Positions 1 through 11,869 are shown, numbered from the stretch's first letter. The stretch: 64,000 bases of DNA from Paramesorhizobium endophyticum (GCF_014640615.1 NZ_BMHH01000006.1:182281-246280), one strand, 5' to 3'. Numbers and translations: made by a program. Notes: generated from the sequence alone by a model not told the origin.

Positions 1-20
1 CCTGCGCAGAGGAGATAGTG

Positions 21-584
21 ATGGAGATTTCAAGAACGAGGGGAATTTCGAAGGCGGGGCTGATGAGCCTTGCGGCGGTCGCCATTCTTGCTACTGGCTG
101 CCAGAGCGAGCGGATGGGCAATCTCGACACCGTTTCGCCGCCCCCTCCGCCGCCGCCCTTGCGGGCCGCGCCCACCGGCAATGTGCAGCAGAGCGCTCTG
201 CCTGCGCCGGGCGCCTCGCAATTTCCGGCTCCGCCCTCCGGCCCGCAGGGCGCGGCTCCCGGCGAAGGCACGCAGATGGCCAGCCTGCCGCCCGAAACAG
301 CGCCGGAACTGACGCCCGGCAAGGTTGCCGGCGTCTGGACGGCTTCGATTGCGGGGCAGACCTGCAAGATCGCGACGCCACAGACGAAATTCGGCCAAGG
401 CTATCGCGCCGGTCCGCTGAAATGCCCGGCGGAACTGGCCAGTCTCGGTTCCTGGATGGTCAACGGCAAGCAGCTCGCCCTCTATGACAAATCCGGCGGT
501 ACGGTGGCGACGCTCTATTCGTCCAGCGACGGCCGTTTCGACGGGCAGACCTCCAGCGGCCAAGCTATCAGCCTCTCGCGTTAG
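21..584 (+). CDS. omp19: Outer-membrane lipoprotein Omp19 (protease-inhibitor family)
   Basis: The 187-residue protein starts with a basic n-region and hydrophobic segment ending in the lipobox LATGC, so Cys27 should be lipidated. A Pro/Ala-rich linker follows (about 37-90), then a compact C-terminal domain (about 95-187) containing GVWTASIAGQTCKIATP and FDGQTSSGQAISLSR, very close to Brucella Omp19. In Brucella, Omp19 is a surface-exposed lipoprotein of the AprI/Inh inhibitor fold that inhibits proteases (established). ATG at 21 is preferred over GTG at 18 because the AGAGGAGA ribosome site at 8-15 is then correctly spaced. The mature N-terminus and linker look diverged from Brucella; the inhibitor domain is the conserved part. 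Confidence 0.9.
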   Translation: MEISRTRGISKAGLMSLAAVAILATGCQSERMGNLDTVSPPPPPPPLRAAPTGNVQQSALPAPGASQFPAPPSGPQGAAPGEGTQMASLPPETAPELTPGKVAGVWTASIAGQTCKIATPQTKFGQGYRAGPLKCPAELASLGSWMVNGKQLALYDKSGGTVATLYSSSDGRFDGQTSSGQAISLSR

Positions 585-639
585 AGCGCTATTCGCTCCG
601 ATGGTATCAGAGCGGCAATCTAACTATTCGTTTTAGGCC

Positions 640-682
640 GCATGATCTTATCCGAAAAGTCTGCAACTTTTCGGGATCATGC
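640..682 (+). repeat. Hairpin repeat H, copy 1 (zapE leader)
   Basis: Palindromic repeat with outer arms GCATGATC/GATCATGC, a 4-nt bulge, inner arms CCGAAAAGT/ACTTTTCGG and a 5-nt loop. Its 3' end lies 25 nt before the zapE start, in sense orientation. Eight further copies occur in the window. Confidence 0.9.
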
Positions 683-707
683 TCTAATCAATATCGGCGG
701 AACGGAA

Positions 708-1895
708 ATGTCTTTTGACCAGAAGCTGAAGGCGTTTCCGTCTGTCCGCGAGCGTTATGATGCGCTGGCCTCCGCCGGGGAAATCGATCCGGATGCGGCC
801 CAGCGGGCGCTGGCGGGCCGATTCGACCGGCTGATCGAGGAGATCGGCGAAAAGCGCCTCTCCAAGAAGACGAGCGCGCTTGGCTGGCTGTTCGCGCGCA
901 AGGCGGCGAACCGTGAGCCAGTCAAAGGCCTCTATGTCTATGGCGAGGTCGGGCGCGGCAAGACCATGCTCATGGACATGTTCTACGGGCTGGTGCCGGT
1001 GAAGCGGAAGCGCCGCGCGCATTTCAACGATTTTCTAGCCGATGTGCACGAGCGCATCCATGCCCACCGGCAGGCGTTCAAGCGCGGCGAGACGAAGCAG
1101 GAAGACCCGATCCCGCCGGTCGCCGATGCCTTGGCGGAAGCGGCATGGGTGCTCTGTTTCGACGAGTTCACGGTGACCGATATCGCCGATGCGATGATCC
1201 TGTCGCGGCTCTTCAGCGCGCTGTTCGAGCGCGGCGTGGTGCTGGTGGCGACGTCGAATGTCGCGCCCGATAATCTCTATCGCGACGGGCTTAACCGCCA
1301 GCTCTTCCTGTCTTTCATCGATTTGCTGAAGACCCATGTGGATGTCGTCAATCTCGACGCCCGCACGGATTACCGGCTGGAAAAGCTCAACCGCCAGCCG
1401 GTCTATGTGACGCCGCTGGGAGATGAGGCGAAGCGCCAGGTGGACGCGGCGTGGGCTGTGGCCACTGACGGCGCGAAGGAGCATTCTGACGTTCTGGTCG
1501 TGAAAGGGCATGAGGTGGCAGTGCCGCGCGCGGCGGGAAGCGCGGCGCGTTTCTCCTTCGGCGACCTCTGCACCAAACCGCTCGGCGCGTCGGACTACAT
1601 AGCGGTGGTCAGGCGCTATCACACGATCTTTATCGATGATGTGCCGGTGCTCGATTATTCGCGCCGCAATGAGGCGAAGCGGTTTATTCTGCTGATCGAT
1701 ACGCTCTACGACCATCACGCCCGGCTGGTAATCTCGGCGGAAGCGATGCCGGACAAGCTCTATTCCGCGCCATCGGGCACCGAAGTCTTCGAGTTCGACC
1801 GCACTGCGTCACGCTTGTTTGAGATGCAGAGCGAGGAGTATTTGCGGGACGCGGAGGTGGGGGATCCGCGGGTGGTTGCCGAGGGTGCGGCTTGA
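708..1895 (+). CDS. zapE: Cell division ATPase ZapE (AFG1-like)
   Basis: This 395-residue AAA+ protein belongs to the AFG1/ZapE family. The P-loop GEVGRGKT lies near residues 79-86 and a Walker-B-like LCFDEF follows at about 148. ZapE is a cytosolic ATPase that associates with the Z-ring in E. coli, and the mitochondrial homologue Afg1/LACE1 acts in protein quality control (family knowledge). I chose ATG 708 rather than the in-frame ATG at 642, because the latter lies inside the hairpin repeat and the extra 22 residues would be translated repeat. The GGCGGAACGGA tract before 708 is a plausible ribosome site. It sits between omp19 and mdh, as I recall for Brucella. Confidence 0.93.
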   Translation: MSFDQKLKAFPSVRERYDALASAGEIDPDAAQRALAGRFDRLIEEIGEKRLSKKTSALGWLFARKAANREPVKGLYVYGEVGRGKTMLMDMFYGLVPVKRKRRAHFNDFLADVHERIHAHRQAFKRGETKQEDPIPPVADALAEAAWVLCFDEFTVTDIADAMILSRLFSALFERGVVLVATSNVAPDNLYRDGLNRQLFLSFIDLLKTHVDVVNLDARTDYRLEKLNRQPVYVTPLGDEAKRQVDAAWAVATDGAKEHSDVLVVKGHEVAVPRAAGSAARFSFGDLCTKPLGASDYIAVVRRYHTIFIDDVPVLDYSRRNEAKRFILLIDTLYDHHARLVISAEAMPDKLYSAPSGTEVFEFDRTASRLFEMQSEEYLRDAEVGDPRVVAEGAA

Positions 1896-1897
1896 TT

Positions 1898-3231
<1,334 letters not shown>

Positions 3232-3237
3232 AAATTC

Positions 3238-3269
3238 AACCGATCGTGATCTTACCATCACGATCGGTT
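3238..3269. terminator. Perfect inverted repeat after mdh
   Basis: A 13-bp perfect stem, AACCGATCGTGAT with its reverse complement, and a 6-nt loop, starting 7 bp after the mdh stop. There is no T-run, so it may be an attenuating or mRNA-stabilising hairpin rather than an intrinsic terminator. Confidence 0.5.
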
Positions 3270-3303
3270 CACCATCATCTGGATATGTTCCGCGTGTTTT
3301 ATC

Positions 3304-3347
3304 GCATGATCTTATCCGAGAAAGTCTGCAACTTTTCGGGATCATGC
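3304..3347 (+). repeat. Hairpin repeat H, copy 2 (sucC leader)
   Basis: Same arms as copy 1, with one extra base between bulge and inner arm. It ends 37 nt before the sucC start, in sense orientation. Confidence 0.9.
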
Positions 3348-3384
3348 CGAAGCCCGCGCCAGCCATCCGACAAAGGACATCCGT

Positions 3385-4581
<1,197 letters not shown>

Positions 4582-4585
4582 TCCC

Positions 4586-4957
4586 ATGCCACCCCGGAAA
4601 ATCAATCTGCTCGAGGCGGCGGACAATAGCATCGACAAGGTGTTCGATCCTCATGTCGCCGGCGACGTGAATGATTCCCAGGTGAAGGTCGCAAAATTTG
4701 GCGAGGTTTTCGATTGGCATGCGCACGAAAACGAGGATGAAGGCTTCCTCGTGCTTCGTGGGCGGATCGCGATCGATTTCCGGGATGGTTCCGTCGAGCT
4801 CGGTGAGGGCGAATTCCTTGTCGTGCCAAAAGCGGTTGAACACCGTCCGCGTTCGCTGACCAATGAACCCGTGGTCCTGATGTTCGAGCCGGCCACGACC
4901 CTTAATACAGGCAACGCCAAGAGTGACCTTACCGTCACCGAGCTGAAGCGGCTGTAG
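4586..4957 (+). CDS. Small cupin-domain protein between sucC and sucD
   Basis: A 123-residue single-domain cupin_2 protein. Cupin motif 1 is visible as [20 protein letters not shown] (about 43-62), with His46 and His48, Glu52 and the usual following glycine. Motif 2 is [17 protein letters not shown] (about 72-88) with His86. The conserved His/Glu set implies a metal site, but the substrate cannot be told: such proteins include sugar isomerases, dioxygenases and binding proteins. It is packed between sucC (4-bp gap) and sucD (9-bp gap), so it must be co-transcribed with them. Codon use resembles its neighbours. I recall sucC and sucD as adjacent in Brucella, so it looks inserted. Confidence 0.85.
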   Translation: MPPRKINLLEAADNSIDKVFDPHVAGDVNDSQVKVAKFGEVFDWHAHENEDEGFLVLRGRIAIDFRDGSVELGEGEFLVVPKAVEHRPRSLTNEPVVLMFEPATTLNTGNAKSDLTVTELKRL

Positions 4958-4966
4958 GAGATAGAA

Positions 4967-5869
4967 TTGTCAATACTCGTCAACAAGGACACCAAGGTCC
5001 TCGTGCAGGGCCTCACCGGCAAGACCGGCACCTTCCACACCGAACAGGCGCTGGCCTATTACGGCACGCAGATGGTCGGCGGCATCAATCCGAAGAAGGG
5101 TGGCGAAACCTGGACCGGGTCGAAGGGCGAAAGCCTGCCGATCTTCGCGACCGTTGCGGAAGGCAAGGAAGCGACCGGCGCGAATGCATCGGTCATCTAT
5201 GTGCCGCCCGCAGGCGCGGCGGCCGCGATCATCGAGGCGATCGAGGCGGAAATTCCGCTGATCGTCTGCATCACCGAGGGCATCCCTGTCATGGACATGG
5301 TGCAGGTGAAAGCGAAGCTCGACAAGTCGAAGTCGCGCCTTCTCGGGCCGAACTGCCCCGGCGTCCTGACCCCGGAAGAGTGCAAGATCGGCATCATGCC
5401 GGGCAATATCTTCAAGAAGGGCTCGGTGGGTGTTGTTTCTCGCTCCGGCACCCTTACCTATGAGGCAGTGTTCCAGACGTCGAACGAAGGCCTCGGCCAG
5501 ACGACGGCGGTGGGCATTGGCGGCGACCCGGTCAAGGGCACGGAATTCATCGACATCCTCGAGATGTTCCTGGCCGATGACGAAACCAAGTCGATCGTGA
5601 TGATCGGCGAAATCGGCGGCTCGGCGGAAGAAGACGCGGCGCAGTTCCTCAAGGACGAGGCCAAGCGCGGACGGAAGAAGCCGATGGTCGGCTTCATCGC
5701 CGGACGCACCGCCCCTCCGGGACGCACCATGGGCCATGCTGGCGCCGTCATCTCCGGCGGCAAGGGCGGCGCGGAAGACAAGATCGCGGCGATGGAGTCG
5801 GCGGGCATCCGCGTTTCCCCGTCGCCTGCACAACTCGGCAAGACCCTTGTCGAGGTGCTGAAGGGCTAA
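4967..5869 (+). CDS. sucD: Succinyl-CoA ligase, alpha subunit (TTG start)
   Basis: The 300-residue alpha subunit begins [21 protein letters not shown], the family N-terminus. That forces a TTG start codon at 4967, served by GGAG at 4957-4960. The CoA-binding Rossmann domain is N-terminal. The active-site histidine that is phosphorylated in catalysis is His257 in [16 protein letters not shown]. It partners SucC to couple succinyl-CoA hydrolysis to nucleotide phosphorylation. The start lies only 9 bp after the cupin gene's stop. Confidence 0.97.
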   Translation: MSILVNKDTKVLVQGLTGKTGTFHTEQALAYYGTQMVGGINPKKGGETWTGSKGESLPIFATVAEGKEATGANASVIYVPPAGAAAAIIEAIEAEIPLIVCITEGIPVMDMVQVKAKLDKSKSRLLGPNCPGVLTPEECKIGIMPGNIFKKGSVGVVSRSGTLTYEAVFQTSNEGLGQTTAVGIGGDPVKGTEFIDILEMFLADDETKSIVMIGEIGGSAEEDAAQFLKDEAKRGRKKPMVGFIAGRTAPPGRTMGHAGAVISGGKGGAEDKIAAMESAGIRVSPSPAQLGKTLVEVLKG

Positions 5870-6068
5870 GGCAGCAAGGGAATAGGGCAACAAGGCAGTA
5901 GGGAATAATAAATCATATTGCCTGTTGCCGGATTACCCTAGCGCCCTTTCGAGTATTAAGAGAGTAAGCGAATAGGGCTGCGAAGAAATATTGGCGACAT
6001 GATGCCTTATTACTTTGCAGCTCTCTTCAACTCTTTACAGGAGACGGAGCGAGCCTCCGGCAGGACAA
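5870..6068. other. sucD-sucA spacer with inverted repeat
   Basis: A 199-bp spacer. GGCAACAAGGCA at 5886-5897 pairs with TGCCTGTTGCC at 5919-5929 (one-base bulge) and could fold as a hairpin or weak terminator. The rest, up to the sucA ribosome site around 6040-6050, shows no gene. Confidence 0.45.
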
Positions 6069-9000
6069 ATGGCAAGGCAGGAACAAGCCAACGACGTTTT
6101 CGCTCTTACTTCATTCCTCTACGGCGGCAATGCCGACTATATCGAGGAGCTATACGCGAAGTATGAGAACGACCCGGCATCGGTCGATCCGCAGTGGCGG
6201 GATTTCTTCGCCAATCTCAAGGACGATGCCGCGGATGTGAAAAAGAACGCGCAAGGCGCGTCCTGGACGAAGCCGAACTGGCCGATCGTCGCCAATGGCG
6301 AACTCGTCTCCGCGCTCGACGGCAATTGGGGCGAAGTCGAAAAACATATTACCGACAAGCTCAAGGGCAAGGCGGCGAAGGGCGCGGCCAATGGCGCCGG
6401 CGCTCCGGCCTTGACCGAGGCGGAAATCACCAATGCGGCGCGCGATTCCGTCCGCGCCATCATGATGATCCGCGCCTACCGGATGCGCGGCCATCTGCAT
6501 GCCAAGCTCGACCCGCTGGGCCTTGCCGAGCCGCCGGAAGACTACAAGGAACTGGCGCCGGAAACCTATGGCTTCACGCCCGCCGATTACGACCGCAAGA
6601 TCTTCATCGATAATGTGCTGGGTCTCGAATACGCGACGATCCCGCAGATGCTGGAGATCCTGAAGCGGACCTATTGCTCGACCATCGGGGTCGAGTTCAT
6701 GCACATTTCCGATCCCGCCGAGAAGGCATGGATCCAGGAGCGCATCGAAGGGCCGGACAAGGCCATCACCTTCTCGCCCGAGGGCAAGAAGGCGATCCTG
6801 TCGAAGCTCATCGAGGCTGAGGGGTTCGAGCAGTTCCTCGACGTCAAGTACAAGGGCACCAAGCGCTTCGGCCTCGACGGCGGCGAGTCGCTCATCCCGG
6901 CGCTGGAGCAGATCGTCAAGCGCGGCGGCCAGATGGGCCTCAAGGAAGTCGTGCTGGGCATGGCGCATCGCGGCCGTCTCAACGTGCTTTCCCAGGTGAT
7001 GGCGAAGCCGCACCGCGCGATCTTCCACGAGTTCAAGGGCGGCTCCGCCGCGCCTGACGATGTGGAAGGATCGGGTGACGTGAAGTACCATCTGGGCGCT
7101 TCCTCCGACCGCGAGTTCGACGGCAACAAGGTTCACCTGTCGCTGACGGCCAACCCCTCGCATCTGGAAATCGTCAACCCCGTGGTGATGGGCAAGGCGC
7201 GCGCCAAGCAGGACCTGCTTGCGGGCCGCATCCGCGACGAGGTGGTGCCGCTTTCCGAGCGCGCCAAGGTAATGCCGCTGCTGATCCATGGCGATGCGGC
7301 GTTTGCCGGCCAGGGCGTGGTGGCGGAGTGCTTCGGCCTTTCCGGCCTCAAGGGCTACCGGGTCGGCGGCACGCTGCACGTCATCATCAACAACCAGATC
7401 GGCTTCACCACCAATCCGGCCTTCTCGCGCTCCTCGCCCTATCCGTCCGATGTGGCGAAGATGGTTGAAGCGCCGATCTTCCATGTGAATGGCGACGATC
7501 CGGAAGCTGTGGTCTATGCGGCGAAGGTTGCGACCGAATTCCGCATGATCTTCCACAAGCCTGTCGTCATCGACATGTTCTGCTATCGCCGCTTCGGTCA
7601 CAATGAAGGCGACGAGCCGGCATTCACGCAGCCGCTGATGTACAAGGTGATCCGCGCACAGCGGACGACGCTGCAGGTCTATGGCGACAAGCTCATCGCT
7701 GAAGGTCTCGTCACGCAGGACGAGGTCGACAAGATGAAGGCTGACTGGCGCGCGCGTCTCGAAAACGAGTTCGAAGCGGGCCAGAGCTACAAGCCGAACA
7801 AGGCCGACTGGCTGGACGGCGCGTGGTCGGGCCTGCGCAAGGCGGACAATGAGGACGAGCAGCGCCGCGGCAAGACGGCGGTGCCTGTCAAGACGCTGAA
7901 GGAAATCGGCAAGAAGCTGGTCGAAGTGCCCGCGGGCTTCCATGTCCACCGCACCATCCAGCGCTTCCTCGATAACCGTGCCAAGATGATCGAGACGGGC
8001 GAGGGTATCGACTGGGCGACCGCCGAGGCGCTGGCTTTCGGCTCGCTGGTGACGGAGGGCCATCCAATCCGCCTTTCGGGCCAGGATGTCGAGCGCGGCA
8101 CCTTCTCGTCACGCCACTCCGTGCTCTACGACCAGGAGAACGAGCAGCGCTATATCCCGCTCAACAATCTGCAAAAGGGCCAGGCGATCTACGAGGTCAT
8201 CAACTCGATGCTTTCGGAAGAAGCGGTGCTGGGCTTCGACTATGGCTATTCGCTGGCCGAGCCGCAGGCGCTGACCCTGTGGGAAGCGCAGTTCGGCGAT
8301 TTCGCCAATGGCGCGCAAGTGGTGTTCGACCAGTTCATCTCGTCGGGCGAGCGCAAATGGCTGCGCATGTCCGGCCTCGTCTGCTTGCTTCCGCATGGCT
8401 ATGAGGGACAGGGGCCGGAACATTCGTCGGCCCGCCTGGAGCGCTGGCTGCAGATGTGCGCGGAAGACAACATGCAGGTTGCCAACGTTACCACGCCGGC
8501 TAACTATTTCCACATCCTGCGCCGCCAGATGAAGCGCGACTTCCGCAAGCCGCTGATCCTGATGACGCCGAAATCGCTGCTGCGCCACAAGCGCGCCGTA
8601 TCGACGCTGGCCGAAATGTCGGGCGAGAGCGCGTTCCACCGCCTGCTGTGGGACGATGCGCAATATCTCAAGGACCAGCCGATCAAGCTTGCCAAGGATT
8701 CGAAGATCCGCCGCGTCGTCATGTGCTCGGGCAAGGTCTATTACGATCTTTACGAGGAACGCGAGAAGCGCGGCATCGACGATGTCTATCTGCTGCGCAT
8801 CGAGCAGCTCTATCCGTTCCCGGCCAAGGCGCTCATCACCGAGCTCTCGCGTTTCCGCGGCGCGGAGATGGTGTGGTGCCAGGAAGAGCCGAAGAACATG
8901 GGCGCGTGGTCTTTCATCGATCCGTATCTCGAATGGGTGCTCGCCCATATCGACGCCAAGCATCAGCGGGTGCGCTATGCCGGGCGTCCGGCGGCGGCCT

Positions 9001-9074
9001 CTCCGGCCACGGGGCTGATGTCCAAGCACCTCTCACAGCTCGAAGCGTTCCTCGAAGATGCTTTAGGCTCCTGA
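6069..9074 (+). CDS. sucA: 2-oxoglutarate dehydrogenase E1 component
   Basis: The 1001-residue thiamine-diphosphate-dependent E1 decarboxylates 2-oxoglutarate and succinylates the lipoyl group of OdhB. Family hallmarks are the N-terminal DVFALTSFLYGGNADYIEELY segment, GMAHRGRLNVL (about 300), HGDAAFAGQGVVAE (about 410), the thiamine-binding region around FCYRRFGHNEGDEP, and the transketolase-like C-terminal half with YGYSLAEPQALTLWEAQFGDFANGAQ. ATG 6069 gives the conserved start MARQEQANDVF; the longer frame from 6015 has no family support. It is 45 bp upstream of odhB and clearly forms an operon with it. Confidence 0.97.
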   Translation: MARQEQANDVFALTSFLYGGNADYIEELYAKYENDPASVDPQWRDFFANLKDDAADVKKNAQGASWTKPNWPIVANGELVSALDGNWGEVEKHITDKLKGKAAKGAANGAGAPALTEAEITNAARDSVRAIMMIRAYRMRGHLHAKLDPLGLAEPPEDYKELAPETYGFTPADYDRKIFIDNVLGLEYATIPQMLEILKRTYCSTIGVEFMHISDPAEKAWIQERIEGPDKAITFSPEGKKAILSKLIEAEGFEQFLDVKYKGTKRFGLDGGESLIPALEQIVKRGGQMGLKEVVLGMAHRGRLNVLSQVMAKPHRAIFHEFKGGSAAPDDVEGSGDVKYHLGASSDREFDGNKVHLSLTANPSHLEIVNPVVMGKARAKQDLLAGRIRDEVVPLSERAKVMPLLIHGDAAFAGQGVVAECFGLSGLKGYRVGGTLHVIINNQIGFTTNPAFSRSSPYPSDVAKMVEAPIFHVNGDDPEAVVYAAKVATEFRMIFHKPVVIDMFCYRRFGHNEGDEPAFTQPLMYKVIRAQRTTLQVYGDKLIAEGLVTQDEVDKMKADWRARLENEFEAGQSYKPNKADWLDGAWSGLRKADNEDEQRRGKTAVPVKTLKEIGKKLVEVPAGFHVHRTIQRFLDNRAKMIETGEGIDWATAEALAFGSLVTEGHPIRLSGQDVERGTFSSRHSVLYDQENEQRYIPLNNLQKGQAIYEVINSMLSEEAVLGFDYGYSLAEPQALTLWEAQFGDFANGAQVVFDQFISSGERKWLRMSGLVCLLPHGYEGQGPEHSSARLERWLQMCAEDNMQVANVTTPANYFHILRRQMKRDFRKPLILMTPKSLLRHKRAVSTLAEMSGESAFHRLLWDDAQYLKDQPIKLAKDSKIRRVVMCSGKVYYDLYEEREKRGIDDVYLLRIEQLYPFPAKALITELSRFRGAEMVWCQEEPKNMGAWSFIDPYLEWVLAHIDAKHQRVRYAGRPAAASPATGLMSKHLSQLEAFLEDALGS

Positions 9075-9119
9075 AACAAACGCAACCGAACAGACTGATC
9101 CAAACGGAAGAGCAAGATC

Positions 9120-10355
9120 ATGGCGACCGAAATCCGCGTTCCCACTCTCGGGGAATCCGTCAGCGAGGCAACCATCGGAAAGTGGTTCAAAAAGGTGGGC
9201 GACGCGATCGCCGCCGACGAACCGCTGGTCGAACTTGAAACCGACAAGGTGACGGTCGAGGTTCCCGCCCCGGCGGCAGGGACCCTTGGCGAAATCTCCG
9301 CCAAGGAAGGCGATACGGTGGAGCCCGGAGCGCTGCTGGGAATGATCGAGGCTGGCGGCGCTGCCGCCGCTCCGGCGGCGAAAAAGGAAGAGGCGAAGGC
9401 GGCTGCCGAGGCTCCGAAGACCTCGGCTCCCGCCTCTGCGCCCGCACTGTCAGCTTCCGGCCCGGCCATGGCTCCGGCTCCCTCCGCCGCGAAGCTCCTG
9501 TCGGAGTCCGGTGTTTCCGCCGATCAGGTGGAAGGTTCCGGCAAGCGCGGCCAGGTGCTGAAGGGCGACGTGCTGGAAGCCCTGTCGAAGGGAATCGCGG
9601 CTCAGGCGCCTGAAGCGCCGAAGGCGGCCCGTGCGCCGTCCGCAGCTCAGGATGAGGCGCGCGAGGAGCGGGTGAAGATGACCCGCCTGCGCCAGACCAT
9701 CGCGCGGCGTTTGAAGGACGCGCAGAACACGGCGGCGATGCTGACCACCTTCAACGAGGTGGACATGAAGCCGGTCATGGACCTGCGCAACCGATACAAG
9801 GAGCTGTTCGAGAAAAAGCACGGCGTGAAGCTGGGCTTCATGGGTTTCTTCACCAAGGCGGTGACCCATGCGCTGAAGGAAATCCCGGCAGTCAATGCCG
9901 AGATCGATGGCACCGACCTCATCTACAAGAACTATTGCAACATCGCGGTGGCTGTCGGCACCGACAAGGGGCTGGTGGTTCCTGTCGTGCGCGACGCCGA
10001 CGAGATGACGATCGCCGAGATCGAAAAGGAAATCGGCCGGCTCGGCAAGGCCGCGCGCGACGGCCAGCTCTCTGTTGCCGACATGCAGGGCGGCACCTTC
10101 ACCATCTCGAATGGCGGCGTCTATGGCTCGCTGATGTCGACGCCGATCCTCAATGCGCCCCAGTCCGGCATCCTCGGCATGCACAAGATTCAGGAGCGTC
10201 CGGTCGTCGTCGGCGGGCAGATCGTCATCCGCCCGATGATGTATCTGGCGCTCTCCTACGATCACCGCATCGTCGACGGCAAGGAAGCGGTGACCTTCCT
10301 CGTCCGCGTCAAGGAGACGCTGGAAGATCCGGAGCGTCTGGTGCTGGATTTGTAA
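9120..10355 (+). CDS. odhB: 2-oxoglutarate dehydrogenase E2, dihydrolipoyl succinyltransferase
   Basis: A 411-residue E2 with the standard layout: lipoyl domain (1-77) with the lipoylated Lys43 in ETDKVTVE, Ala/Pro-rich linker, E3-binding domain (about 120-160, [12 protein letters not shown]), second linker, and an acyltransferase core ending in [16 protein letters not shown], which carries the catalytic His. It transfers succinyl groups to CoA in the 2-oxoglutarate dehydrogenase complex. It follows sucA closely. The E3 gene lpdA is 1.5 kb further on, separated by a LysE exporter and a secreted protein. The symbol sucB is an equivalent name. Confidence 0.96.
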   Translation: MATEIRVPTLGESVSEATIGKWFKKVGDAIAADEPLVELETDKVTVEVPAPAAGTLGEISAKEGDTVEPGALLGMIEAGGAAAAPAAKKEEAKAAAEAPKTSAPASAPALSASGPAMAPAPSAAKLLSESGVSADQVEGSGKRGQVLKGDVLEALSKGIAAQAPEAPKAARAPSAAQDEAREERVKMTRLRQTIARRLKDAQNTAAMLTTFNEVDMKPVMDLRNRYKELFEKKHGVKLGFMGFFTKAVTHALKEIPAVNAEIDGTDLIYKNYCNIAVAVGTDKGLVVPVVRDADEMTIAEIEKEIGRLGKAARDGQLSVADMQGGTFTISNGGVYGSLMSTPILNAPQSGILGMHKIQERPVVVGGQIVIRPMMYLALSYDHRIVDGKEAVTFLVRVKETLEDPERLVLDL

Positions 10356-10384
10356 AGCGGTCTTAATTTGAAATGCTGGTGCGA

Positions 10385-10550
10385 GGCGCCCCCCCCTCTG
10401 TCCTGCCGGACATCTCCCCCGCAAGGGGGGAGATTACGCCTTCATCAACGCTTGGCGCTAATCGCTAGCGTTGTAGAATGTGCGTGGAGGGTGGCGCCAG
10501 CCAATCTCCCCCCTTGCGGGGGAGATGCCCGGCAGGGCAGAGGGGGGCGC
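10385..10550. repeat. Large palindromic repeat Q after odhB
   Basis: The left arm (10385-10435, ending in a CCCCCGCAAGGGGGG block) and right arm (10502-10550) are near-perfect reverse complements about 50 bp long, with a roughly 65-bp centre holding CGCTAATCGCTAGCG. The GCGCCCCCCTCTGTCCTGCCG end recurs at 31928 and 43580, so it is a dispersed, probably non-autonomous element. Confidence 0.8.
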
Positions 10551-10616
10551 TGTCCCGCCGACGTTACTATTTGAATACCAGGTGCTCTAACTTCACCGGC
10601 GTCCCGGAGAACGACC

Positions 10617-11261
10617 ATGATGCAGTACGCGATCGAATTTGCCGGGCTGATGGCGGTGTGGTCGATCATGATCGTGTCGCCGGGCGCGGATTTTGCGCTG
10701 GTGGTGCGCCAGAGCATCGTGCATGGGCGCCGCGCGGCAATCATCACCAGCTTCGGCATCGGCTGCTCGATCCTGTTTCATATCGGCTATACGATCCTTG
10801 GGCTGGGCCTGCTCGTATCGAAATCGCTGCTGCTCTTCTCCATTATCAAATGGGCGGGCGCGGGCTATCTGATTTACCTCGGCATCAAGGCGCTGCGGGA
10901 AAAGGAGACCGGGACGCCCGACATAGCCGCTGATATTCCCGAGACCGAGGCCGCGCGCATTTCCGCGTGGCGCTGCTTCCTCATGGGCTTCGTCACCAAT
11001 GCGCTCAATCCGAAAGCAGTGCTGTTCTTCCTGTCGCTGTTTTCCTCGCTCGTCAGCCATGAGACGCCGATCGCCATCCAGGGCATTTACGGGCTCATCA
11101 TGGCCACGACGCTGATCGCCTGGTTCGTCGGCGTCTCGACCTTCTTCACGCTCGCCTCGGTGCGCGAGCGCTTCACCGCCTGGGGCCGCTGGTTCAACCG
11201 CGTTACCGGCATGGTGTTTATCGGTCTGGGCATCAGGCTTGCCGCGCAGCAGGCGAATTGA
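10617..11261 (+). CDS. LysE/RhtB-family amino-acid exporter
   Basis: A 214-residue inner-membrane protein of the LysE superfamily. The typical family signature SPGADFALVVRQSIVHGRRAAI lies at about 21-43, and GFVTNALNPKAVLFFLSLF at about 125-143 holds the conserved NPK that follows a transmembrane helix. Five to six hydrophobic helices are seen. Members export amino acids or homoserine lactones with proton antiport; the substrate here is unknown. Two consecutive ATGs (10617, 10620) make the exact start uncertain by one codon. It is 13 bp upstream of a secreted-protein gene, with which it is probably transcribed. Confidence 0.88.
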   Translation: MMQYAIEFAGLMAVWSIMIVSPGADFALVVRQSIVHGRRAAIITSFGIGCSILFHIGYTILGLGLLVSKSLLLFSIIKWAGAGYLIYLGIKALREKETGTPDIAADIPETEAARISAWRCFLMGFVTNALNPKAVLFFLSLFSSLVSHETPIAIQGIYGLIMATTLIAWFVGVSTFFTLASVRERFTAWGRWFNRVTGMVFIGLGIRLAAQQAN

Positions 11262-11273
11262 GGGAGCACACGC

Positions 11274-11810
11274 ATGCGCATGATAAAGACGATTGCATTC
11301 ATGACGGCGACTGGCGTGAGCCTCGCCATGCCGCTTTCGGCTTACGCCGCCTGTACGCAGGATCGTGCGATCTACACCGACCGCGACGACCATTATGTGC
11401 TCGCTTTCAAGTCCATGCCGGAAGGCGCTCCGGTGACGACCACCAATGAATTCACGATCACCCAGAAGGGCGAGGCAGCGGACGCCAAGAAGGCTTTCAA
11501 GCTCGATGGCGTGGTGATGTGGACGGATGGCGTTTCCCGACCGAGCGGCCAGATCATGTATAATTGCCCCGATGGAGATGTCACCGGCGAGGAGCTCGAA
11601 GCCTGCATCGTGTGGCAGGGCGTCATCTATGGGCTGAAAGAGGGCGCGGAGGCGGAGTTGCTGCCGAAGGCCAAGGAGCCGGCGGCGCAGGCGTTGCTAT
11701 TCCCCGATCTCGCCGGGGCGCTTGGGGCGACGGAGTTCGGCGAGACCAAGCCCGCCGAGCCGCTGTCGTGGGAAGTTTTTCGTTTCAAGGAATGTGCGCC
11801 TGAACAATAG
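11274..11810 (+). CDS. Secreted hypothetical protein between the LysE gene and lpdA
   Basis: A 178-residue protein with a clear signal peptide, probably cleaved after AYA near residue 25, giving a mature protein starting ACTQDRAIYTDRDD. Four cysteines remain (one near the mature N-terminus, two in the middle, one near the end), compatible with periplasmic disulphides. I recognise no named domain. GAGGGAG about 8 nt upstream supports ATG 11274. The gene follows the LysE-family gene by 13 bp and precedes lpdA, separated from it by hairpin repeat H. Confidence 0.75.
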   Translation: MRMIKTIAFMTATGVSLAMPLSAYAACTQDRAIYTDRDDHYVLAFKSMPEGAPVTTTNEFTITQKGEAADAKKAFKLDGVVMWTDGVSRPSGQIMYNCPDGDVTGEELEACIVWQGVIYGLKEGAEAELLPKAKEPAAQALLFPDLAGALGATEFGETKPAEPLSWEVFRFKECAPEQ

Positions 11811-11826
11811 GCGCTGTTGTTTAGCC

Positions 11827-11869
11827 GCATGATCTTACCTGGAAGTCTGCAACTTTTCGGGGATCATGC
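11827..11869 (+). repeat. Hairpin repeat H, copy 3 (lpdA leader)
   Basis: The inner left arm differs from copy 1, but pairing is kept by G-U pairs and a single bulge. It ends 19 nt before the lpdA start, in sense orientation, with AAGGA directly following. Confidence 0.88.

Noticed and set aside
642..707. 22-codon extension of ZapE
   Set aside because: It is a translation of the hairpin repeat H; the conserved protein starts at 708.
6150..8063. 637-codon minus-strand frame opposite sucA
   Set aside because: Antisense shadow; composition is Arg/His/Asp-rich as expected for the complement of sucA codons.
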